Positions 16,677 to 27,145 of a stretch of 64,000 nucleotides of DNA are shown here, in pieces (positions within the stretch are counted from its first letter, which is position 1; the number at the start of each line of letters is the position of its first letter). Location: the NCBI RefSeq assembly GCF_003337555.1, contig NZ_QPJK01000014.1, forward strand, positions 101,475 through 165,474, read 5' to 3'. A program made the translations under genes and the position numbers. Origin of the DNA: Pseudorhodoferax soli. GTDB taxonomy: Bacteria > Pseudomonadota > Gammaproteobacteria > Burkholderiales > Burkholderiaceae_C. Under the pieces are notes generated by a model, which saw only the letters and a program-made list of their open reading frames with translations, was not told the origin of the DNA and searched no databases.

Positions 16677-17397
16677 CGGCGATGCCCTGCGCCGTCAGGT
16701 GCAGCACGCGGTCGGCGCGTGCGGCAGCGGCCTCGGAATGCGTCACGAGCACGAGCGCGGTGCCGTGCGCGCGCACCTGGGCGACCAGCAGGTCCATCAC
16801 CCGCGCGGCCGTGGCCGGGTCCAGGTTGCCGGTGGGCTCGTCGGCCAGCAGCAGGGCCGGGCGGTGCACCAGTGCCCGCGCGATCGCCACGCGCTGCAGC
16901 TGGCCGCCGCTGAGCTGCTGGGGCAGCCTGGTGCCCAGCCCCTGCAGGCCGACGGCGTCCAGCATGGCGGCCACGGTGGCGTCGGTGCCGTGCCGGCCCA
17001 GCAGCATCAGCGGCAACGCCACGTTCTGCGCCACGTCCAGGTGCGGCAGCACGTGGAAGGCCTGGAACACGAAGCCCAGGGCCTGCCGGCGCAGCCGTGC
17101 GCGCGCGTCATCGTCCAGCGCCGAGAGGTCCTGGCCGCCCACCAGCACGCGGCCGGCGTCCCAATGGTCCAGGCCGGCCATGCAGTTGAGCAGCGTGGAC
17201 TTGCCCACGCCGGATTCGCCGACGATGGCGACGAACTCGCCCGGTGCCACGCGCAGCGTGACATCGGCGAACACCGTGGTCTCGCCGTAGCGCTTGGCCA
17301 GCCCGTCCACGGCCAGGGCCGGGGCCGGGGGCACTGGAGTACCTTCGCGCTGCGCGCTGCGGTGCTGAGCACCTTGGGGCGGCCCGGCGGTGCTCAT
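16663..17397 (-). CDS. ABC transporter ATP-binding protein (LolD/YbbA type)
   Basis: 244 aa. Walker [10 protein letters not shown] near residue 58, signature LSGGQLQR near 161, Walker [13 protein letters not shown] near 182 with the LolD/MacB-group NLD ending, and the switch His in LVTHS. The first 24 or so residues ([13 protein letters not shown]...) come from an intergenic repeat and are not part of the fold; a GTG giving [16 protein letters not shown] is an alternative start. Its ATG overlaps the miaA stop (ATGA). It powers the permease at 14112. Confidence 0.88.
   Translation of the reverse strand: MSTAGPPQGAQHRSAQREGTPVPPAPALAVDGLAKRYGETTVFADVTLRVAPGEFVAIVGESGVGKSTLLNCMAGLDHWDAGRVLVGGQDLSALDDDARARLRRQALGFVFQAFHVLPHLDVAQNVALPLMLLGRHGTDATVAAMLDAVGLQGLGTRLPQQLSGGQLQRVAIARALVHRPALLLADEPTGNLDPATAARVMDLLVAQVRAHGTALVLVTHSEAAAARADRVLHLTAQGIADAQG
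17335..17397 (-). repeat. Comamonadaceae-style intergenic repeat read as the ATPase N-terminus
   Basis: Read on the minus strand, AGCACCGCCGGGCCGCCCCA and then AGGTGCTCAGCACC nearly match AGCACCGCCCGGCCGCCCGA and AGGTGCTGAAGCACC at 23415. Here the unit supplies the start codon and about 20 codons of the ATP-binding protein. Confidence 0.6.
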
Positions 17398-18335
17398 GCG
17401 ATGCGCTCCAGCACCTGGGCCAGCGCGTCGGGTGCGTCGCAGGGCACGGTCTCGCGCGCCGGCATGGAGCGCAGCCAGGTGATCTGCCGCTTGGCCAGCT
17501 GGCGCGTGGCGGCGATGCCCTGCTCGCGCAGCGCAGCCAGCGCGGCCGGTGGCAGCGGCGCGCCGAGGGCGGGCAGGGCGTCCAGGGCCTGCCAGGCCTG
17601 GCGGTAGCCCACGCAGCGCATGGACGGCAGATCGGCATGCAGGTCGCCGCGGGCGCGCAGGGCGCGGACCTCGTCGAGGAAGCCGCCGGCCAGCATGGCG
17701 TCGAAGCGCTCGGCGATGCGCGCATGCAGCCAGCCGCGCTCGCGTGGCTCCAGCGCGATGAGGCGGTGGCGCGGCGCGGCCTGGGCGTCGCGCACGCCGT
17801 GGAAGGACGACAGCGGCCGGCCGGTCGAGCGCCAGACCTCGAGCGCGCGCTGGATGCGCTGCGAATCGTTGGGGGCCAGCCGGGCAGCGGTGGCGCTGTC
17901 GTACAGGGCCAGCTCGGCATGCATGGCGGGCCAGCCGCGCGCGGCGGCCTCGGTCTCCAGCGCGGCGCGCAAGCCGGGATCGGCGGGGGGCATCGCGTCC
18001 AGCCCGTCGATGAGCGCCTTGAAGTACAGCATGGTGCCGCCCACCAGCAGCGGCAGTGCACCGCGCGCGCGGATCTCGGCCACCAGCCGCGTGGCATCGG
18101 CCACGAAGCGCGCCGCGCTGTAGGCCTCGGCCGGGTCGAGGATGTCGATCAGGTGGTGCGGCGCGGCCGCGCGCTCGGCGCGCGTGGGCTTGGCGGTGCC
18201 GATGTCCATGCCGCGGTAGACCAGGGCCGAATCCACGCTGACGATCTCCACCGGCCGGCGCGCGGCGATGGCCAGCGCGGCGGCGGTCTTGCCGGAGGCG
18301 GTCGGGCCGGCCAGGCCGATCCAGTCGATGTCCAC
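17394..18335 (-). CDS. miaA: tRNA dimethylallyltransferase MiaA
   Basis: 313 aa, normal length. P-loop GPTASGKT at residues 10-17, [19 protein letters not shown] with the catalytic Asp, HHLIDILDP, and the later QRALEV. It transfers an isoprenyl group to A37 of tRNAs reading codons that start with U. Upstream, 18336-18560 carries no gene that I can support. Often next to mutL or hfq; here mutL lies 3 kb upstream, separated by two unrelated genes. Confidence 0.95.
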   Translation of the reverse strand: MDIDWIGLAGPTASGKTAAALAIAARRPVEIVSVDSALVYRGMDIGTAKPTRAERAAAPHHLIDILDPAEAYSAARFVADATRLVAEIRARGALPLLVGGTMLYFKALIDGLDAMPPADPGLRAALETEAAARGWPAMHAELALYDSATAARLAPNDSQRIQRALEVWRSTGRPLSSFHGVRDAQAAPRHRLIALEPRERGWLHARIAERFDAMLAGGFLDEVRALRARGDLHADLPSMRCVGYRQAWQALDALPALGAPLPPAALAALREQGIAATRQLAKRQITWLRSMPARETVPCDAPDALAQVLERIA

Positions 18336-18560
18336 GGTGGTGGCGGCCTCAGCGCCGCGCTGCGGCAGCGGGCGGCAGGCAGGGCAGGGCGGTGGTCAGG
18401 TTGGGGGTCGGAGCGGGGTGGGGCAGGCGCATGGTGTCGAAGACGGGCGGCACGCCTTGCGTGCCGGTGCCGCGATTGTGGCAAAGCCACGCTGCATGCC
18501 GCCCATTTCCGTACGCGGCGCACGCGCCGCATGCGCCGCTCGCGCGGCGCGTTCACCCGC

Positions 18561-20327
18561 TCAGAAGCTCTCCCACTCGCCTTCTTCGTTCTTGGCAGCG
18601 GCCTTGGCGGCCGGCAGTGCCCTGGGGGTGGCGGCGACCGGCCTGGGCCGCACGCCGGCCGGCGCGGGGGCGGCCTTCGCGGCCACACGCGGCTGCGGGG
18701 CGGCGGCGGGGCGGGCCGCCAGCGCCGGGGCCCGGACCGGGGCGCGGGCTGGCGCCGGGGCTGCACGCGGCGCCATCCCCGCACCGTCGCGCAGCTGGAA
18801 CACCGCCATGGCCTGCACCAGTTGCTGGGCCTGGTGGCGCAGGCTGTCAGCCGCGGCTGCGGACTGCTCGACCAGGGCGGCGTTCTTCTGCGTGGTCTGG
18901 TCCATCTCGGTGATGGCCTGGCCGATCTGCTCGACGCCCGAACTCTGCTCGCTGCTGGCGGCGCTGATCTCGCCCACGATGTCGGTGACGCGGCGGATTG
19001 CGGCGACGACATCCTCCATGGTGCTGCCGGCCTGGTCCACCAGCGTGGTGCCCTGCTGCACGCGCTCCACGCTCGCGCCGATCAGCGTCTTGATCTCGCG
19101 CGCCGCCTCGGCCGAGCGGCCGGCCAGGCTGCGCACCTCGGTGGCCACCACGGCGAAGCCGCGGCCCTGTTCGCCCGCGCGCGCTGCCTCCACCGCCGCG
19201 TTCAGCGCCAGGATGTTGGTCTGGAAGGCGATGGAGTCGATCACGCCGATGATGTCGGCGATGCGGTCGGAGCTTTCGTGGATGCCCTTCATGGTCGCCA
19301 CCACGCGCGAGACGACTTCGCCGCCCTTGGTCGCGACGGACGAGGCATTGGCCGCCAGCGCATTGGCCTGGCGCGCGTTGTCGGCGTTCTGGCGCACGGT
19401 GGAGCTGAGCTCCTCCATGGAGGCGGCCGTCTCCTCCAGTGCCGAGGCCTGCTGCTCGGTGCGGCCGGACAGGTCGTTGTTGCCTGCCGCGATCTCGCTG
19501 CTGGCCGTGGACACGCCCTCGGCGCTGCTCCGCACGCCCGAGACCACGGTGGCCAGTTGTTGCTGCATCTCCTTGAGTGCAGCCAGCAGCGCGGTGGCTT
19601 CGTCGCGGCCATGCACCTGGATGTCTTCTGTCAGATCGCCTGCCGCCACGCGGCGCGCCGCGCTGCCGGCCTGCGCCAGCGGGACGGTGATGCTGCGCGT
19701 GAGCAGCCAGGCGAAAAGGGCGACCAGGCCCAGCGCCACGACCGCGAAGCCGACCAGGATGGACTGGCCCAGCGCCGCCTGGTCGGCGGTCGCGCGCAGA
19801 GAGCTTTCGTAGATCTTGTGCTGGCCCTCCTCGAAGCGCTGCAGCGCGGCGTCGTACTGGTCGGCCAGCGGGCGCAGCTGGGTGCCGAGCAGTGCCGCCA
19901 CATCCTCACCGCCCTGGCGCCGCTTGATGAGCTCGGCGCGCGGGCCGCGGTAGGCCTCGCGCCGGGCGTTGATCTCGGCGATCAAGGCCTTCTCTTCGGG
20001 CGTCGCGGCCAACTGGCCGATGCGCTCGCTGACCTCGGAGATGCGCTTGGAGGTGCGGTCCATCTGCGCGATCCAGGCGGGGATGCGGCCCGGATCGGCC
20101 TCGAGCAGCGTGGATTGGGTGCGCACCCAGTTCATCTCGATGTTCTGGCGCCAGCGTTCGGCCAGGCGCAGCTTCTCGTTGTCCACGGTCCCGAGCCGCT
20201 GGGCATCGGCGGCGGTCTGCTGCAGCCGCCAATAGCCAACGGCGGCGCTCACGGCAATGACCAGCAGCAGGATGCTGAAGGCGAGGGTCAGCCGGGCGCC
20301 GATGCGCAGTTGACGCAGTCCGCTCAT
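18561..20327 (-). CDS. Methyl-accepting chemotaxis protein with C-terminal EWESF tether
   Basis: 588 aa from ATG 20327 (GGGAGCG upstream). TM1 near residues 13-32, a periplasmic four-helix sensor of about 155 residues, TM2 near 190-210, HAMP, and a long signalling hairpin with the tip [22 protein letters not shown] Pro/Ala-rich flexible linker of about 60 residues leads to the final EGEWESF, the equivalent of NWETF in Tar/Tsr that docks the CheR/CheB adaptation enzymes. Ligand unknown. 18336-18560 downstream and 20328-20526 upstream hold no clear gene. Confidence 0.93.
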   Translation of the reverse strand: MSGLRQLRIGARLTLAFSILLLVIAVSAAVGYWRLQQTAADAQRLGTVDNEKLRLAERWRQNIEMNWVRTQSTLLEADPGRIPAWIAQMDRTSKRISEVSERIGQLAATPEEKALIAEINARREAYRGPRAELIKRRQGGEDVAALLGTQLRPLADQYDAALQRFEEGQHKIYESSLRATADQAALGQSILVGFAVVALGLVALFAWLLTRSITVPLAQAGSAARRVAAGDLTEDIQVHGRDEATALLAALKEMQQQLATVVSGVRSSAEGVSTASSEIAAGNNDLSGRTEQQASALEETAASMEELSSTVRQNADNARQANALAANASSVATKGGEVVSRVVATMKGIHESSDRIADIIGVIDSIAFQTNILALNAAVEAARAGEQGRGFAVVATEVRSLAGRSAEAAREIKTLIGASVERVQQGTTLVDQAGSTMEDVVAAIRRVTDIVGEISAASSEQSSGVEQIGQAITEMDQTTQKNAALVEQSAAAADSLRHQAQQLVQAMAVFQLRDGAGMAPRAAPAPARAPVRAPALAARPAAAPQPRVAAKAAPAPAGVRPRPVAATPRALPAAKAAAKNEEGEWESF

Positions 20328-20526
20328 GCTGCGCTCCCGTTGGCTGTGGCTTGCGCGCCGCGAGGCAGCGCAGAACCGTTCCGGACACAAACTTCTTCTT
20401 GGTGCACAACAAGCCTCCCGAGAGCCTACGGTGCGCCGATTATGGGCATTCGTACGCTATGGGTATGTACTGGCTTGCCCCAGCTGTACGAGAACTGAGC
20501 GAAAGAACAACACTCCGGGTGGCCGG

Positions 20527-21417
20527 CTACTCGCCGGCCTGGGCCAGCGTGCCGGCCGGCGGCCAGCCGAACAGCTGGTGCAACGCCGTGCGGTACTGCG
20601 CCTGGCCGCGCAGGATGGTGTTGTGGTGCGTGCCGCCGTCGACCACGACGAAGGCCTTGGGCTCCTGCGCTGCGTCGTACAGGCGCCGGCCCAGGTCGGG
20701 CTTGATCAGGCTGTCGTTGGACCCATGCACCACCAGCAGGGGGGCGCCGATGTAGGGCACCTTGCGGATGGATTCCATGCGCTGCGTGATGAGCCAGCCG
20801 ATCGGCAGCCAGCCCCATTTCATGCTGGCCGCCACCTCGGGGATGGAAGTGAACGTGCCTTCGACGAGCACGCCGCGCTCGTCTTGCACCTTGGAGGCCA
20901 GATCGATGGCGATGGCGCCGCCCAGCGAGTGGCCGAAGATGTAACGCGGCCGGTCGGGGTAGCGGGCGGCCAGCCAATCCCAGGCGGCACGGGCGTCCTC
21001 GAAGGCGCGGTCTTCGGAGGGCAGCTCCGCTGTGCTCTTGCCGAAGCCGCGGTAGTCGATGGCCAGCACCGAGAAGCCCAGCTGCTGCATGGCGCGCATG
21101 CGCGGTGCCGAGCCCTGCACATTCCAGCGCGCGCCATGCAGGTACAGCAGGATGGGCGCCTGCGCGGCACCGGTGTGCAGCGCCGGTTCGTTCTCCAGCC
21201 ACAGGCCGTGCAGGCGCACGGCTTCCCTGGAAACCTTGGAGTCGAAGTCGATCCAGACCTCGTCCATGCCCTCGGCGCTGGCGGCGCTACCGCCCCAGGC
21301 GCGGTCGCCGGGCTGGAAGATCCAGTCGCGTTGGCGTTCGTCGAGCAGACTGCAACCCGTGACCGCGCCCAGGGACAGGGTCGAGCACAGCAAGGCGATC
21401 AGAGAAAGGCGGCGCAT
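20527..21417 (-). CDS. Lipoprotein alpha/beta hydrolase (ABHD13/17-like)
   Basis: 296 aa from ATG 21417. The signal ends in lipobox AVTGC, so a lipid-anchored envelope protein is expected. Hydrolase elements: oxyanion region YLHGARWN, YRGFGKS, nucleophile elbow GHSLGGA, acid Asp in GSNDSL and His in GGTHHN. Similar Bem46-like proteins hydrolyse acyl or thioester bonds. Neighbours give no pathway context. A GTG start three codons upstream is possible. Confidence 0.82.
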   Translation of the reverse strand: MRRLSLIALLCSTLSLGAVTGCSLLDERQRDWIFQPGDRAWGGSAASAEGMDEVWIDFDSKVSREAVRLHGLWLENEPALHTGAAQAPILLYLHGARWNVQGSAPRMRAMQQLGFSVLAIDYRGFGKSTAELPSEDRAFEDARAAWDWLAARYPDRPRYIFGHSLGGAIAIDLASKVQDERGVLVEGTFTSIPEVAASMKWGWLPIGWLITQRMESIRKVPYIGAPLLVVHGSNDSLIKPDLGRRLYDAAQEPKAFVVVDGGTHHNTILRGQAQYRTALHQLFGWPPAGTLAQAGE

Positions 21418-21498
21418 GGCAGGCACTGACTTCGTTTGTGCGGCGTAAGTTCAATCCTACGCAGCGCAAGCACGATCGAGGCCAGGCCCTGCGACCGT

Positions 21499-23409
<1,911 letters not shown>

Positions 23410-23491
23410 TGCAGCACCGCCCGGCCGCCCGAAGGTGCTGAAGCACCCCCTCGGGGGGCAGCGATGCACGCAGCGATGAGCGTGGGGGCTT
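23410..23491 (-). repeat. Comamonadaceae-style intergenic repeat before mutL
   Basis: It fills exactly the gap between the stop of the zinc-ribbon membrane gene and the mutL start. It contains CACCGCCCGGCCGCCCGAAG, then GTGCTGAAGCACCCCCTCGG and a second G-run. The GGTGCTGAAGCACC and CCCCCTCGGGGGG parts are self-complementary. The first half matches the unit at 17335. Confidence 0.6.
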
Positions 23492-24577
23492 TCATTGCAA
23501 GGGGTGGCCGCAGGCGGCGCACTGGGTGTCGCTGGCGCGCACGTTGGTCGCGCAGTTGGGACAGATCGCCGGCGGCCTGGGCGGCTCGGCCGGCTGCGCG
23601 GCATTGGCGGCCGCGGCGCGCGCGCGCTCGGCCACGCGCTGGGCGCGCGCCTGGGCCTGTTCCTGCATGCCGCGCGCCCGGTCGACAGCGTAGGCCAGGT
23701 GGGCGTCCACATGGGCCTGCTCGGCCGCCAGGTCCAGGCCGTCCAGCGCGCGCAGGTAGACGCTGCTCACGCCGCGCAGGTAGACGAGGCCCGGCAGCGT
23801 GCAGGCGGCTGCGAACAGCACACCGCTGCCGAAGCCGGCCGCGGCCGCATGCGCGCCGCCACTGCCCATGCCGAAGCTGCCCATGTCGATGTTGCCCAGG
23901 ATGGGCGCGGAGATGCCCGCCGTGATGGCCACGCCGCCGAACAGCATGGTGCCGATCAACAGGCCGATGAGGCCGGCAATGAAGGACACCACCAGCATCA
24001 GCAGCAGCACCATGCCGAGCCGGCGCCGCGCGATCGCGATGAGCTGGCTCATGCATTCCATGGCTGTGGCGCCGTTCCACACCGAGGGCGCCGACAGCGG
24101 GAACACCACCATGGGCAGCGCGAAGAGCGCCACGCCGGTCAGCACCACGGCCACCGGGAACACGAAGGCATACAGCAGCGGCCCCAGCAGCGGCAGCTTG
24201 CACAAAAACACCACCACCATCAGCGCCAGCACGCCGGCCAGGTACAGGCCTGCGATCCACAGGTAGACCAGCAGCAGGCGGTGCGAATGCGTGAGCGAAT
24301 GCGAGACGGCTTCGACGATGGAACGCGAGCGCACGCCATGGGCCTCGTCCATCAGCATCACGCCGGCGGCATTGACGCCGTAGAACAGCACGGCATAGGC
24401 CGCCACCGCGAACAGCGCGACGAAGAAGTAGCTGACGCCGGCCAGCAACGTGCCCAGGCCCATGACCATGGCGCCCGCGACGAGCGTGACGAGCAGCAGC
24501 ACGAGCGCGCGCCAGTTGCGCATGGCGTCGATGCTGTCGACGAGGCTGCTGCTGTCCTTGACCTGTTGGGAAAGCAC
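23492..24577 (-). CDS. Polytopic membrane protein with C-terminal zinc ribbon
   Basis: 361 aa from a GTG start with AGGAG upstream. About six hydrophobic segments occupy residues 20-280; a charged Ala-rich stretch follows, and the last 25 residues form a rubredoxin-like ribbon, CPNCATN...CAACGHPL. No enzymatic motif seen. It is 38 bases downstream of another zinc-ribbon membrane protein in the same direction, so the two probably act together at the inner membrane. I do not recognise a characterised homologue. Confidence 0.72.
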   Translation of the reverse strand: MLSQQVKDSSSLVDSIDAMRNWRALVLLLVTLVAGAMVMGLGTLLAGVSYFFVALFAVAAYAVLFYGVNAAGVMLMDEAHGVRSRSIVEAVSHSLTHSHRLLLVYLWIAGLYLAGVLALMVVVFLCKLPLLGPLLYAFVFPVAVVLTGVALFALPMVVFPLSAPSVWNGATAMECMSQLIAIARRRLGMVLLLMLVVSFIAGLIGLLIGTMLFGGVAITAGISAPILGNIDMGSFGMGSGGAHAAAAGFGSGVLFAAACTLPGLVYLRGVSSVYLRALDGLDLAAEQAHVDAHLAYAVDRARGMQEQAQARAQRVAERARAAAANAAQPAEPPRPPAICPNCATNVRASDTQCAACGHPLQ

Positions 24578-24615
24578 GGGCTGGGTACTCCTGAAGTTGG
24601 CTGCGGCGCGGCCGG

Positions 24616-25572
24616 CTAGCTGCCGACCAGACCTTGTTCGATCTCGCGCCGGCGCTGCTCGCGGGCTTCATTTTCCAGCCGGACGCAGGTCGGGTGCCTG
24701 CGGAACTCGGACTTGAAGCACTGCATGCCGATGCACAGCGAGCGCGAGAGCCCGCTGCTGCGGTCGGCGCACACGGATTCCGGGCTGGGCGCGGCAGGTG
24801 GGGCGGCGGCCTGGCGCTGCGGCGGGGGCGTCGGTGGCGGGCTGGGCGCGGGGGGCGGAGTGTAGACGGCGGCGGGCTCGGCCGGCGGCGCGGGCGCGGC
24901 GGAGACGGCGCTGGCCGCCGGCTGGGGCGGCTGGGCGGCTGGGGGCTGTGGCCGGTCACGTGCCGGCGCGGCAGCGGGTGCCGGCTCCGATGCCGCGGGT
25001 GACGGCAGCGGCGCGGCGCCTGGTGCCTCTGCCGGGACGGGCCCGGTCTCGGGCGCCACGGGCGCGGGCTCGGTCAGGAACTCCTCGACCGGTTGTGCCG
25101 CCGGCGCAGGCGCGGCAGCAGGCAGCGGTGGCGCACTGCTGCGCTGCCACCACGCCACCGCTGCCGCCAGCACCAGCACGAGCAACAGCAGCGGCAGGAT
25201 GGGACGGTGCCGCGGCGGCACGGGCGCGGCCGGCGCCCTGGCCGCAGCCTCGGCCACCGTCGCCTGCGATGTGCCGCGCTGCCGGTCGGGCTGCACCAGC
25301 CGGGGCGCCACGGGAGCCGCTGCCGGCGCGGCCAAGGTCTTGCCGCAACTGCGGCAAAAGCGCGCGCCGGCCCGGTTGGGCCTGCCGCAGGCGGCGCAGG
25401 CCACGGACGGCGTGGACAGAGCGGACGGCCTGGAGGCGGGCGCTGACGCCGCTTCAGCGCGCGCAACGGCCCCGGCGGCCGGCATGGCCGGATCCAGTGG
25501 TGTTGCGCACTTCCTGCAGAACCTGGCGATGGGCCGGTTGCCGGTGCCGCATGCGGGGCAGGTCTTGGACAA
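24616..25572 (-). CDS. Double zinc-ribbon, single-pass membrane protein with Cys-rich tail
   Basis: 318 aa from a TTG start (no ATG or GTG fits before the first ribbon). Two zinc ribbons, CPACGTGN...CRKCATPL and CAACGRPN...CRSCGKTL, a membrane helix near residues 125-143 (ILPLLLLVLVLAAAVAW), a Pro/Ala linker of about 120 residues, and a periplasmic tail with four Cys (CADRSS...CIGMQCF...PTC) that could form disulphides. Family and function unknown; paired with the membrane protein at 23492. Confidence 0.7.
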   Translation of the reverse strand: MSKTCPACGTGNRPIARFCRKCATPLDPAMPAAGAVARAEAASAPASRPSALSTPSVACAACGRPNRAGARFCRSCGKTLAAPAAAPVAPRLVQPDRQRGTSQATVAEAAARAPAAPVPPRHRPILPLLLLVLVLAAAVAWWQRSSAPPLPAAAPAPAAQPVEEFLTEPAPVAPETGPVPAEAPGAAPLPSPAASEPAPAAAPARDRPQPPAAQPPQPAASAVSAAPAPPAEPAAVYTPPPAPSPPPTPPPQRQAAAPPAAPSPESVCADRSSGLSRSLCIGMQCFKSEFRRHPTCVRLENEAREQRRREIEQGLVGS

Positions 25573-25735
25573 GGGGGAACAGCGGATGGATGAGACGGTG
25601 GTGCACCGGCGGCGCCGGCCGCGGCCGGCCTGCGCCAGGGCGGGCCGATGCTAGCAAATGCGCCGGCCGCGCAATTCCCCAGGCGGGCGGGCCTGTCATC
25701 CGCCGGGCACGGACGGGCCGCCATAATGCCGCCGC

Positions 25736-26404
25736 ATGGAACTGGTGAGCTTTCTGATCGACTTCATCCTGCATGTGGACGTGCACCTGGAAACCTTCGT
25801 GCGCAACTACGGCACCTGGGTCTACGCGCTGCTGTTCCTGATCATCTTCGTCGAGACGGGCGTCGTCGTGATGCCCTTCCTGCCCGGCGACTCCTTGCTC
25901 TTCGTGGTCGGAGCGCTGTGCGGGCTGGGCCTCATGAGCCTGCCGATCGCCATGGCCGTGCTGATCGTGGCGGCCATCCTGGGCGACCAGTGCAACTACA
26001 GCATCGGCCGCTTTTTCGGGCCCAAGGTCTTCCAGTGGGAGGACTCGCGCTTCTTCAACAAGAAGGCCTTCAACCAGGCCCATGCGTTCTACGAGCGTTA
26101 TGGCGGCGTGACCATCATCCTGGCGCGCTTCATGCCCTTCATCCGCACCTTCGCGCCCTTCGTGGCCGGCGTGGCCGAGATGAGCCGCGCCAAGTTCAGC
26201 GCCTACAACGTGGCCGGCGCGCTGATCTGGGTGCTGGGCATCTGCACGGCGGGCTACTTCCTGGGCGGCCTGCCCTGGGTGAAGGCCAACCTGGACAAGA
26301 TCATCTGGGCCATGATCTTCATCCCCGGCGTGATCGCCATCTACGGCGGTTGGAAGGCCAAGCGCCAGGCCGAGCGCGACGCGGCGGGCGCTGCCACGCC
26401 CTGA
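25736..26404 (+). CDS. DedA-family membrane protein
   Basis: 222 aa with about five hydrophobic segments. Conserved DedA/VTT features: FVETGVVVMPFLPGDSLLF near residue 40 with the membrane-buried Glu, GDQCNYSIGRFFG, and RFMPFIRTFAPFVAG near 135 with the two Arg needed in E. coli DedA proteins. The family is linked to lipid-carrier (undecaprenyl phosphate or phospholipid) flipping and proton-motive-force homeostasis. Confidence 0.93.
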   Translation: MELVSFLIDFILHVDVHLETFVRNYGTWVYALLFLIIFVETGVVVMPFLPGDSLLFVVGALCGLGLMSLPIAMAVLIVAAILGDQCNYSIGRFFGPKVFQWEDSRFFNKKAFNQAHAFYERYGGVTIILARFMPFIRTFAPFVAGVAEMSRAKFSAYNVAGALIWVLGICTAGYFLGGLPWVKANLDKIIWAMIFIPGVIAIYGGWKAKRQAERDAAGAATP

Positions 26405-26475
26405 ACACCGGTTGTCACGCCCGGCGCCGCGGCGCTGGGCCATGATGCGGGTTTCTTCCCCCCAAGGAGTTCCGC

Positions 26476-26745
26476 ATGTCCCTTCCGTCCCGACTTCGCG
26501 TTCGGGCGCTGGCCCTGGCCGGCGCTTCGGCTGTCGTGCTGTGCGTGCTGCTGGTGCCCAGCGCACAGTCGCAGATCCGTGCCAACCCGAGCTACCAACC
26601 CGTCGGCGTGTCGTCCAGCGGCAATGGCAGCACGGCCTGGTTCCATGACCCTTCCTCGGGCCGGGCCATCGCCTGCCACATGGCAAGCGGAGGCAGCGGC
26701 CCGATCCAGTGCCAGTCGGCCAAGCTGCCGCAAGAAGGTTCCTGA
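26476..26745 (+). CDS. Small secreted protein of unknown function
   Basis: 89 aa. CAAGGAG lies shortly before the ATG. Signal peptide (RALALAGASAVVLCVLL) with probable cleavage at AQS-QI, leaving about 55 residues with two Cys that may pair. Composition is Ser/Gly rich. I recognise no family. Its stop is 7 bases before a hairpin that ends the opposing gene. Confidence 0.65.
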   Translation: MSLPSRLRVRALALAGASAVVLCVLLVPSAQSQIRANPSYQPVGVSSSGNGSTAWFHDPSSGRAIACHMASGGSGPIQCQSAKLPQEGS

Positions 26746-26752
26746 ATGCAAA

Positions 26753-26770
26753 AGGGCCCCTGAGGGCCCT
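26753..26770 (-). terminator. Rho-independent terminator between convergent small genes
   Basis: AGGGCCC - CTGA - GGGCCCT forms a perfect 7-bp stem. On the minus strand it is followed by TTTTG, so it terminates the lipoprotein gene; it may also stop + strand transcripts. Confidence 0.7.
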
Positions 26771-26793
26771 CTGTCAGCGGATGGCCGGGAGCG

Positions 26794-27012
26794 TCAGCGG
26801 TTGTCGCGGCGCTTGCCGACCTCGTTGCCGACCAGTGCGCCGGCTGCTGCGCCGCCCACGGTGCCCAGCGTGCTGCCGAACACGGCATTGCCGACGACAC
26901 CGCCTGCGACAGCGCCCACACCCGTGCCGACCTGGGCGCTGGTGGGATTGGATGCGCAGCCCGTCAGGCCGATGACCGATGCCGCGGTGACTGCCAGGAT
27001 GGTCTTGATCAT
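26794..27012 (-). CDS. Small glycine-zipper lipoprotein (OsmB/17-kDa antigen-like)
   Basis: 72 aa. The signal ends in lipobox GLTGC; the mature part is a glycine zipper (GTGVGAVAGGVVGNAVFG, then GTVGGAAAGALVGNEVG) ending in the basic KRRDNR. This class sits in the outer membrane and responds to envelope or osmotic stress in other bacteria. GAGGT precedes the ATG at 27012. Confidence 0.85.
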   Translation of the reverse strand: MIKTILAVTAASVIGLTGCASNPTSAQVGTGVGAVAGGVVGNAVFGSTLGTVGGAAAGALVGNEVGKRRDNR

Positions 27013-27079
27013 GGGATACCTCGTCTCTTGGTGTTGCGATGCCAGGCTCACTTGGTCGCTTCCTGAGCCCGTACCTTGA

Positions 27080-27114
27080 CTGTAGGCGGGCACGGGGTCC
27101 GCGCCTGTAGGCGG
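27080..27114. promoter_or_regulatory. Two 10-bp direct repeats upstream of the lipoprotein gene
   Basis: CTGTAGGCGG occurs at 27080 and again at 27105, start-to-start 25 bp, in the promoter region of the glycine-zipper lipoprotein. It resembles a tandem response-regulator site but the regulator is unknown. Confidence 0.35.
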
Positions 27115-27145
27115 CGGCCGGCGCGGCGTGTGGGGCCGCGCCAGA

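Noticed and set aside
14238..16913. 891-codon plus-strand open frame opposite the FtsX permease and part of the ATPase
   Set aside because: Composition is His/Gln/Arg-rich shadow sequence without domains, while the opposite strand encodes a coherent membrane protein.
20395..20470. GCCGATTA resembling a sigma28 -10 element upstream of the chemoreceptor
   Set aside because: It lies on the plus strand, opposite to the receptor gene, and has no TAAA element at the needed distance.
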